Under the pieces are notes generated by a model. It did not search any database. It was not told the origin of the DNA and worked only from the letters and a program-made list of their open reading frames with translations. Positions 40,329 to 47,046 of a stretch of 64,000 nucleotides of DNA are shown piece by piece. The position numbers and the translations under genes were made by a program. This stretch comes from RPRB01 sp035519675. GTDB taxonomy: Bacteria > Myxococcota > Myxococcia > Myxococcales > Myxococcaceae. The stretch is taken from contig DATIWB010000022.1 of the NCBI GenBank assembly GCA_035519675.1, forward strand, positions 1-64,000, given 5' to 3'. Positions within the stretch are counted from its first letter, which is position 1, and every line of letters starts with the position of its first letter.

Positions 40329-41387
40329 TCAGGCCTTGCTGGGCTCGACATCCGGCCCAGCCGGTGGCGTCGGCTGCTCGGTCCGGGCGGCCTCCACCTT
40401 GCCGTCGACCTCGGCCCGGTCGTAGGCCCGGATGACCTCCTGCACCAGCGGATGGCGGACCACGTCCACCTCGCTGAAGGTGCAGAAGGCGATGCCCTCC
40501 ACACCCTCGAGGATGCGCCGGGCGTGGGAGAGCCCCGACGGCCTCCCCTGCGGCAGGTCCACCTGCGTCACGTCGCCGGTCACCACCGCCTTGCTGTGGA
40601 AGCCCAGGCGGGTGAGGAACATCTTCATCTGCTCGACGGTGGTGTTCTGCGCCTCGTCGAGGATGACGAAGGCGTCGTTCAGGGTCCGCCCACGCATGAA
40701 GGCGAGCGGCGCGACCTCCACCGTCCCCTGCTCCACCAGCTGCGCGGCGCGACCCATGTCCATCATGTCGTGGAGCGCGTCGTAGAGCGGACGGAGGTAC
40801 GGGTTCACCTTCTCCGCGAGGTCCCCGGGGAGGAAGCCCAGCTTCTCACCGGCCTCCACCGCGGGGCGGGCGAGGACGATGCGCTTCACGCTGCGGGCCT
40901 GGAGCGCCGCCACCGCCATCGCCATCGCCAGGTACGTCTTCCCGGTGCCGGCCGGCCCGATGCCGAACACGATGTCGTGGCGGCGGATGGCGTCGACGTA
41001 GCGCTTCTGCCCGAGGCTCTTGGGAGCGACGTGCCGCCCCGCTCCGGAGAGCACGGGCCCGAGCACGAGGCTGTCGAGACCCTCCGGCGAGGTGCCCCGG
41101 CCCAGCATCTTCAGGCCCTGCTCCACGTCCTCGCGGCCCACCGACTGGCCAGCACGGAGGATGGTCTCCAGCTGCTCGACGAGACGCACCGCGGAGGCGA
41201 CCGCGTCGGCCGGACCCGACAGGTGCAGCTCCGTCCCGCGCTGCCCGACCCGCACCCCCAGCCGTCGCTCGATGGCCTTGAGATTCTCCGCGTGGTTGCC
41301 GGAGACGCCGAGGGCGACGTCGTTGTCCCGGAGGTCCACCCGGGCGGTGGTCACGAGCGAGGTGTCACGGGGCGAAGCGGTGGGCAA
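40329..41387 (-). CDS. phoH: PhoH-family ATPase
   Basis: 352 residues, PhoH-like P-loop NTPase: an N-terminal KH-like segment (VSGNHAENLKAIERRLGVRV, about 28-47), Walker A GPAGTGKTYLA (about 144-154), VEAGEKLGFLPGDLAEKVNPYLRPLYDAL, and Walker B with AFVILDEAQNTT. Members are linked to RNA metabolism and ribosome maturation with YbeY. TTG start supported by AAGGAA 6 nt upstream. Confidence 0.95.
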   Translation of the reverse strand: MPTASPRDTSLVTTARVDLRDNDVALGVSGNHAENLKAIERRLGVRVGQRGTELHLSGPADAVASAVRLVEQLETILRAGQSVGREDVEQGLKMLGRGTSPEGLDSLVLGPVLSGAGRHVAPKSLGQKRYVDAIRRHDIVFGIGPAGTGKTYLAMAMAVAALQARSVKRIVLARPAVEAGEKLGFLPGDLAEKVNPYLRPLYDALHDMMDMGRAAQLVEQGTVEVAPLAFMRGRTLNDAFVILDEAQNTTVEQMKMFLTRLGFHSKAVVTGDVTQVDLPQGRPSGLSHARRILEGVEGIAFCTFSEVDVVRHPLVQEVIRAYDRAEVDGKVEAARTEQPTPPAGPDVEPSKA

Positions 41388-41439
41388 CGGTTCCTTTCAG
41401 ATGCGCCCGGAGCCCCGGGCGCGGCAGCAGTCGGGGAGG

Positions 41440-42567
41440 CTAGCGCAAGGGCGGCAGGAGGATGAACTCCTGGGGCCCCACGCGCCGGTAGTAGTAACGC
41501 TCCGCCCAGGGGAAACGCACGTCGCTGGACGACAGAAGCCCCTGCTCCACCAGCGCTTCCAGTGACGCCGGGACCTCCCCGCGCTCGAGACGGTACACCG
41601 CCAGCGCACCCTCGATGCGGCTCACCTGGGCCCGGGTGATCTGCTGCCGGAGCACCCCCTCGGCGAATCCCGCGCCGGTGCTGGAGCGCACCGCCCAGGG
41701 GTTCAGCTGGGTCCCGAGGAGCACCCCCACGATGCCGGCGAGCACCACCATGCTCACCGCCAGCCGCCCCAGCGCCCCGCGGACCCGGTCGCCGAGCCCG
41801 ATGTCGTCCTCGGGCAGGTCGGGCTCGCCCACCGGCATCAGCGCCGAGACGTGACCGAGGTTCGCCAGGTTGCACAGCGCCTTGCAGGTCTCGAACTCGC
41901 CCAGGCACGACAGGTCGATGAGCTTCCGCACGTCGCGGTAGCCGTTGACCAGCGCGAACACCCGGCGCTCGGAGGAGCCGACGGAGGCGAACTCTGCCGC
42001 CGACTCGGCCGCGGCCCCCTCCGGAGGCAGGAACTTCCCCGGGGCGAAGACCAGGTCGTAGCGGGGGATCCGCTTCCGGATCACCGGCCACTCGTCGACC
42101 ATCCGGAAGCCTTCCATCAGCACCGACTCGGCCCGCACCGGTTCCAGGTCGTGCGTGTCGTGGTGGACCGGGCCCTGCTCGAACTCGTACGTCCCGCTCT
42201 TCCAGGTGAAGAGCCGGTAGAGCGTTTCGTTGAACTGCAGCTGCGCCATCCGGCGGTACTGATCCTTGGTCAGGACGCCCTGCGAGATGAGACAATCACC
42301 CAGCCGCTGGAGCGAACGCTTCTGCGTCTCCAGCGCCAGCTCCAGCTGGGACTCGGTGATCAGCTCGGCGGCGACCAGCATGTGGCCGAAGAGGGCCCGC
42401 TTTTTCTTGGTGGCGCTCTCGGCGGAGACGATGGCCCCATCGACGAAGCCGACCTTCACCTCCTGGTCCTTGGACCGGAGATGCAGCACCCCGGTCTTCT
42501 GCTGCTGGGCGATGAGCTGGAGGATGTCGGCGATGCCGAAGTCCTTGAGCGTTCCGGCCAGGGCCAT
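41440..42567 (-). CDS. DUF4388 protein with membrane helix and pseudopilin-like tail
   Basis: 375 residues. The N terminus (about 1-150, MALAGTLKDFGIADILQLIAQQQKTGVLHLRS) is the DUF4388/PatA-N domain found in signalling and gliding-related proteins of Myxococcota and cyanobacteria. One membrane helix (about 269-286) follows, then a C-terminal ~70 residues beginning QITRAQVSRIEGALAVYRLERGEVPASLEALVEQGLL, which resembles the globular part of type II secretion pseudopilins (GspG-like). Precise role unknown. It lies 2 bp after the TPR membrane-protein gene, so the two are probably co-translated. Confidence 0.8.
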   Translation of the reverse strand: MALAGTLKDFGIADILQLIAQQQKTGVLHLRSKDQEVKVGFVDGAIVSAESATKKKRALFGHMLVAAELITESQLELALETQKRSLQRLGDCLISQGVLTKDQYRRMAQLQFNETLYRLFTWKSGTYEFEQGPVHHDTHDLEPVRAESVLMEGFRMVDEWPVIRKRIPRYDLVFAPGKFLPPEGAAAESAAEFASVGSSERRVFALVNGYRDVRKLIDLSCLGEFETCKALCNLANLGHVSALMPVGEPDLPEDDIGLGDRVRGALGRLAVSMVVLAGIVGVLLGTQLNPWAVRSSTGAGFAEGVLRQQITRAQVSRIEGALAVYRLERGEVPASLEALVEQGLLSSSDVRFPWAERYYYRRVGPQEFILLPPLR

Positions 42568-42569
42568 GA

Positions 42570-44747
42570 CTAGCTCCTCTGCCGGGCCAGGTGCCGGAGC
42601 GAGGCGCCCCAGGTCACCGCGAGCAGGACCAGCGCCAGCGCCAGCCATCCGGCCGTGCCCGCGGAGAGCCCCGGCGTCCGGAGCAGCCCCTCGCGATTGA
42701 TCGCCACCGTGATGCCGAAGGCGAAGACGAAGGCATGGAGCGCGCCACGCACCGGGAGCCCGGTGAAGAGGTGCCCGGCACCCGACCAGACCAGGCCCAG
42801 CCCGTAGGCCCAGCGGCTCACCCAGGCCTGGTGGTGGCGGACCTCCATCTCCTTGTTCACCCGCGCCATCGGCGCCACCTTGCCGCGACGGGTGTAGACG
42901 TTGACGCACTGGTGACAGAGCTGGCTGTCCTCCACCAGCTCGGGGTCGCAGCGCCGGCACGCCGCCCGGCCGCACTTCACGCACACCCGGCTGACGCGAC
43001 GCCCGCCCCGGACGAACCCCAGCCCGGTGAGCACCGCCACCCCGGCCAGGGGGACCAGCACCGCCGCGGTCGGCGCCAGATCGCCCACCAGCGTCTGCCC
43101 GAGCTGGGCGGTGACCCGGGCTCGCCGCTCCGGACCATCGGTCACCGGGGACTCGGTCCGCGGCAGGGCGGGAGTCATGATCGTCAGGTTCATCGCCGGC
43201 CGGCTGTCCGGCGGGTCCGCCCGGGACATCAGCCGCTCGTCGAGCCGCTGGGCGGCCGCGGCCGCGTTCTGCGCCCGGTCGAGCTCGGGCCCCACCGCGT
43301 CGTCGGAGAGCGTCCGGGCTCGCCGGCGGTAGACCCGGGAGAGGTTCCACAGCGGGTCGGGCAAGGTGGGGTCGGCCTCGCTCGCCTTGGTGTACGCGGA
43401 GATTGCCTCCGGCCACCTGCTCTCGGCGAAGGCCACGTTCCCGAGCACCGTCTGTGCCCGGGCGTCGCTGCGGCGCAGCCCGAGCGCCTTCTCGGCGTGG
43501 GCCCGCGCCGGCTCGAGCTGACCGCGCCGGAGCTCCCAGCGCGCGAGCGCGTAGACCTCGGAGTAGGTGGCGCGCCCGGCCTCGAGGCGCGTCTGGACGT
43601 GCGCCGCGGCCTCGGCGGCCTCCAGCCCGCCGCGCTCGAGCTGCAGCACGTCCTCGGCCGGCGTGCCGGCGAAGGTGGTGGCCTGGACCAGAGCCCCGGC
43701 GAGGGGCGGGACGAGGCAGGCCCCTGCCAGGAGCACCGCCAGGAGCCAGCGCTCCTTCGACTCCAGATAGAGCGTCACCGCGGCGAGGAGGACCAGGGAG
43801 GGGAAGAGCAACCCCAGCCGGAACACCCAGGGCAGCAGCAGGACGAGGATCAGCAGCGCTCCGGCCTGCCAGCGAGCCACGCCGCGGGGGAAGGCGTGAT
43901 GGACGTCGTGAACCAGCGAAGGCGCGGTGCGGAGGAAGAGCACGACCAGCGCGGCCAGGGCGGTCGCCAGCCAGGCGACCAGCACCATCGCCCCGAGGTC
44001 AGCGAGCAGCCCCCGGCTCCAGCGCGGATCGGCGAGCGCGGCGCGGCCGGCATCCTGGGCGTCCGCCCACAGACGACGGAAGTCGAGGGGGTCACTGGCC
44101 AGATGCGCACGGAAGAGGCCCCAGTGCGCGTCGGCGACGTCGGGCGAGAGCGCCACCGCCGACTGGGCCAGCTCGACCGCGCCGGCGCCGTCCTGCCCGG
44201 CGGCGCGGACGCGTGCGCCGCGGAGAAGCGCCAGGCTCACCGACTCGAGGTCGGCGATGGCCAGCGTGTCGCGGAGCTCGACCAGGCGGTCGCGTGCGGC
44301 GCGGGAGGCCTTCGGGTCGCGGGTGCGCTCGGCCTCCTTCCAGGCGTCGAAGGTGCGGAGAATGGCCTCGTCGCCCTCGGCCGGAACGAGGAGCGGCGGC
44401 GGTGGGGTGCGGTCGCGCACGCTCGCCGCGGTGGCCGGAGCGGCCGGCGTCGCCGGCGAGGGCGACGGCGAGGGCGCCGGGGTCGTCGCGCGGGTCGGGC
44501 TCCGGACCGGCGGCGGGGAGGAGCGGGCGGGCTCCTGCGCCTGCGCTCCCGTGACCTCCTCCTCGTCTGGCTGGCCCGTGGCGGGCGCGGGCGGTGGCTC
44601 GCGCCGGGTGCGCGACGGATGCGGGGGCGGGCGGTCCGGGGCGAGCTCCTCCACCGGCCGCGGCGGCTCGATCTGCGCCGCTGCCTGTGCCGAGGCCAGG
44701 AGCACGACGGTGGCAAGGAGCGCGGGGGCCGCGCGGAGAGGGGGCAT
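42570..44747 (-). CDS. TPR membrane protein with zinc ribbon
   Basis: About 725 residues: a signal peptide (MPPLRAAP to AQAAAQ), a Pro/Thr-rich stretch (about 27-120), three to four membrane helices (about 250-275, 295-330, 334-355), TPR-like helices (about 390-475), another helix (about 556-577), a zinc ribbon with six Cys in CxxC pairs plus C-R-R-C (589-614), and two C-terminal helices (about 650-715). An ATG seven codons upstream (44768) overlaps a possible -10 (TATCAT, with TTGAAG 19 bp before), so the second ATG is preferred. No family name recognised; paired with the DUF4388 gene. Confidence 0.75.
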   Translation of the reverse strand: MPPLRAAPALLATVVLLASAQAAAQIEPPRPVEELAPDRPPPHPSRTRREPPPAPATGQPDEEEVTGAQAQEPARSSPPPVRSPTRATTPAPSPSPSPATPAAPATAASVRDRTPPPPLLVPAEGDEAILRTFDAWKEAERTRDPKASRAARDRLVELRDTLAIADLESVSLALLRGARVRAAGQDGAGAVELAQSAVALSPDVADAHWGLFRAHLASDPLDFRRLWADAQDAGRAALADPRWSRGLLADLGAMVLVAWLATALAALVVLFLRTAPSLVHDVHHAFPRGVARWQAGALLILVLLLPWVFRLGLLFPSLVLLAAVTLYLESKERWLLAVLLAGACLVPPLAGALVQATTFAGTPAEDVLQLERGGLEAAEAAAHVQTRLEAGRATYSEVYALARWELRRGQLEPARAHAEKALGLRRSDARAQTVLGNVAFAESRWPEAISAYTKASEADPTLPDPLWNLSRVYRRRARTLSDDAVGPELDRAQNAAAAAQRLDERLMSRADPPDSRPAMNLTIMTPALPRTESPVTDGPERRARVTAQLGQTLVGDLAPTAAVLVPLAGVAVLTGLGFVRGGRRVSRVCVKCGRAACRRCDPELVEDSQLCHQCVNVYTRRGKVAPMARVNKEMEVRHHQAWVSRWAYGLGLVWSGAGHLFTGLPVRGALHAFVFAFGITVAINREGLLRTPGLSAGTAGWLALALVLLAVTWGASLRHLARQRS

Positions 44748-44832
44748 CTCGAGGACGGGTGTGCCCATGATAGGCGAGCCGCGCCGGGACGCTTCAACCT
44801 GAGTCAATCGCGGGTCCCGGGTCGAGGAGGAC

Positions 44833-45969
44833 ATGGGACGCTCGGGAGAGGCCGTGGAGCGGCTGGAGGAGATCATGCGCACCCTGCGCGCCGAGGGCGG
44901 CTGCCCCTGGGACCGCGCGCAGGACATCCGTACCCTGCGCCCCTACCTCGTGGAGGAGACCTACGAGGTCCTCGACGAGATGGACCGGGTGGGCGAGGGC
45001 GGGCCGTGGCGGGCGCTCTGCGAGGAGCTGGGGGACCTCCTCTTCCAGATCGTCTTCCACGCGCAGCTGGCCGGCGAGCTCGGCGAGTTCGGACTGGCGG
45101 ACGTGGCCACCGCCATCTCGGACAAGATCGTCTCCCGTCACCCCCACGTCTTCGAGGGGAAGACGGTGGGCGGCGCCGAGGAGGTTCTCCAGAACTGGGC
45201 CCGCATCAAGGCCGAGGAGCGACGGCGCAAGCACGGCCGGGAGGGCTCGGTGCTCGACGGTGTTCCGTCCGCCGCCCCCGCGCTGCTCCGGGCGGAGCGG
45301 CTGACCGAGAAGGCGTCGCGCATCGGCTTCGACTGGCCGGACCTCGCCGGGGTGCGGAGCAAGCTCTCCGAGGAGCTCGACGAGCTGGACGTCGCCCTCG
45401 CCTCGAAGGAGGCCCGCGCCATCGAGCACGAGCTGGGCGACGTGCTGTTCAGCCTGGCCAACCTCGCGCGCTTCACCGCCACGCCCGCCGAGGACGCGCT
45501 CCGCGCGGCGAACGCCCGCTTCACCCGGCGCTTCCACGCCGTCGAGGAGGGGCTCAGGGCGCGGGGAGTCCCCTTCGGGACCGCGACCCTCGCCCAGATG
45601 GACGCGCTCTGGCAGCAGGCCAAGGCGGCCGAGGCCGGCGTGCCACCGCCGGCGTCCGCGCCGCGGGCAGCCGTCGCCCGGCTCGAGCTCGGCGCGCCCG
45701 AGCCGGCGCGTGCGCATGCGTTCTGGAGCTCGGTCGGGCCCGCCCTGGGCTGGACGGTGGAGGTCGACGGCGGGGAGTGGTCGGTCGAGACGCCGGGGCT
45801 GTGCCTCTGCTACGCCGCGGGTGCGGCCTCGGCGGCGACGCTGACCGTCGACGCGCCGGGTCTCGCCGCCGACGCCCACACCCGCGTCCGGCAGGCCGGA
45901 GGCACCGTGCTCTCCGAGCGCCCGCTGGTCTTCCGTGACCCGGTGGGCACGTGTATTCACGTGCGATGA
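44833..45969 (+). CDS. mazG: MazG nucleoside triphosphate pyrophosphohydrolase fused to a VOC domain
   Basis: Hydrolyses non-canonical or stress-related NTPs to NMP and PPi. 378 residues, about 115 longer than ordinary MazG (~263). First MazG domain with CPWDRAQDIRTLRPYLVEET (about 24-43) and EELGDLLFQ; second copy at about 175-230 with EELDELD and HELGDVLFS. Both EExxE/ExxD metal sites look intact. From about 278 a segment ARLELGAPEPARAHAFW to VFRDPVGTCIHV has the layout of a glyoxalase/bleomycin-resistance (VOC) half-domain; I see no obvious metal ligands, so it may be a binding module. GAGGAGG lies just upstream of the ATG. Confidence 0.93.
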   Translation: MGRSGEAVERLEEIMRTLRAEGGCPWDRAQDIRTLRPYLVEETYEVLDEMDRVGEGGPWRALCEELGDLLFQIVFHAQLAGELGEFGLADVATAISDKIVSRHPHVFEGKTVGGAEEVLQNWARIKAEERRRKHGREGSVLDGVPSAAPALLRAERLTEKASRIGFDWPDLAGVRSKLSEELDELDVALASKEARAIEHELGDVLFSLANLARFTATPAEDALRAANARFTRRFHAVEEGLRARGVPFGTATLAQMDALWQQAKAAEAGVPPPASAPRAAVARLELGAPEPARAHAFWSSVGPALGWTVEVDGGEWSVETPGLCLCYAAGAASAATLTVDAPGLAADAHTRVRQAGGTVLSERPLVFRDPVGTCIHVR

Positions 45970-46235
45970 GTTCCCACAGGACTTGTGTGAAATCTGGGGA
46001 GAACGCTGTGGACCGTGACAGGCGCGAGACGAGCGGATGGCAACCGACCGGGCGTGCAGAAGGTTTCAGCGCCGGACACCTCCGAGTCAGCACGGGAGGT
46101 TAGGGCATCGAAAAGGCCCACTTCTCCACAAGAGACCTGATCCTTCGCCGGGGCCTGCGGGGTTTCCGGGAACGACGGACTCTGGGTGGGGTCGCTCTTG
46201 ACGACCGGGGGTCCCCCCGATAGGGAGGGCCGCCC
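45970..46235. other. Intergenic region upstream of rpsT
   Basis: 266 bp with no gene found. It contains a promoter-like pair near its end (listed separately). A few words resembling TTATCCACA with mismatches (for example TTCTCCACA near 46124) are present but do not justify calling a replication origin. No tRNA-like fold noticed. Confidence 0.45.
46198..46226 (+). promoter_or_regulatory. Possible promoter of rpsT
   Basis: TTGACG (46198-46203), 17 bp, TAGGGA (46221-46226). The -35 and spacing are good, the -10 poor. The GGGAGG just after serves as ribosome site for the GTG at 46236, which would conflict with a start near 46233; either the transcript is nearly leaderless or the true promoter is further upstream. 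Confidence 0.3.
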
Positions 46236-46502
46236 GTGGCAAACACCAAGTCAGCTCAGAAGCGGAACCGGCAGGCGCTGAAGCGCCGGGCCCGGAACCA
46301 GGCGGTCCGGACGCAGGTGAAGTCGGCGGTGAAGAAGGCCCGCGAGGCGCTGGCCTCGAAGGACGCCGCCCGCGTCCAGGAGGCGCTCCGGGCCGCGGCC
46401 CGGATGCTGGACAAGGCCGCGAGCAAGGGCGTGCTGCACAAGAAGAACGCCAGCCGGCGCATCGCCCGGCTCGCCGCCGCGGTCCAGAGCGCGCGCGCCT
46501 GA
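46236..46502 (+). CDS. rpsT: Small ribosomal subunit protein bS20
   Basis: 88 residues beginning with the canonical ANTKSAQKRNRQALKRRARNQ, followed by a long basic helix bundle and the C-terminal LHKKNASRRIARLAAAV that defines bS20, which binds 16S rRNA. GTG start with GGGAGG 7 nt upstream. After the stop a short hairpin (GGGCG/CGCCC, 46508-46522) precedes convergent lptE but lacks a T tract. Confidence 0.97.
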   Translation: MANTKSAQKRNRQALKRRARNQAVRTQVKSAVKKAREALASKDAARVQEALRAAARMLDKAASKGVLHKKNASRRIARLAAAVQSARA

Positions 46503-46542
46503 GTCCGGGGCGGCCTGCGCCCACCGCGGGATTCCTCGCCCC

Positions 46543-47046
46543 TCAGCCGGTCTGCAGCCGCGCGACCGCGTCGGCGGCGAGCGCACTCGCCAGGCGGCGG
46601 ATGGCGGCCTGACGATTGGCCTCGGTGGTGAGCACGTCCGCGCGGATCGCCGGAAGGTAGTCCTCGGTCCCGTAGACGTCGGTCATGGCGAGCAGCGTCC
46701 CATTCCGGAGGAGGCGGACCCGGAACGTGGCCGAGATCCGGTAGGTGAGCGCTCCCTGCGTGCCCGGCGCCAGCTGGGCCACCGCGGCTCCGACCGAGAG
46801 CAGTTCGCCCTCCAGCCGCCCCTCGCTGCTCTCCCCGCCCAGATTTCCCGAGCGCGCCAGCCGCTCGCGCAGCGCCTCGGTGAAGACGCCCTCCAGCGCG
46901 GGCTCGCTGGTGCGGTTCACGACGATCGGGGCGAAGACCTTCCGGATGCCCTGGGGGAACCCCGGACCACTGGCGGTGACGTGGTAGCCGCAGCCCGGCT
47001 CAGCCAGGCAGGCGAGCGACACCAGGGCCGCGAGCGACCGGCTCAT
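46543..47046 (-). CDS. lptE: LPS-assembly lipoprotein LptE
   Basis: Plugs the LptD barrel that inserts LPS in the outer membrane. 167 residues: lipoprotein signal with lipobox AEPGC followed by GYH, the usual LptE start; then PQGIRKVFAPIVVNRTSEPALEGVFTEALRERL, matching the LptE/RlpB family layout, and the expected alternating strands. The start overlaps the leuS stop by 4 nt; leuS-lptE adjacency is classical. Confidence 0.9.
   Translation of the reverse strand: MSRSLAALVSLACLAEPGCGYHVTASGPGFPQGIRKVFAPIVVNRTSEPALEGVFTEALRERLARSGNLGGESSEGRLEGELLSVGAAVAQLAPGTQGALTYRISATFRVRLLRNGTLLAMTDVYGTEDYLPAIRADVLTTEANRQAAIRRLASALAADAVARLQTG

Noticed and set aside
42591..45938. Plus-strand frame of 1115 codons over the TPR gene and mazG
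   Set aside because: It is antisense to the TPR protein and out of frame with mazG; no motif seen. The mazG frame itself is well supported.
45970..46235. DnaA-box-like words upstream of rpsT
   Set aside because: Best match (TTCTCCACA) has a mismatch at a core position, there is no AT-rich unwinding region, and no dnaA or dnaN gene nearby.
46503..46542. GGGCG/CGCCC hairpin between convergent rpsT and lptE as a Rho-independent terminator
   Set aside because: Stem of only five pairs with no T tract.
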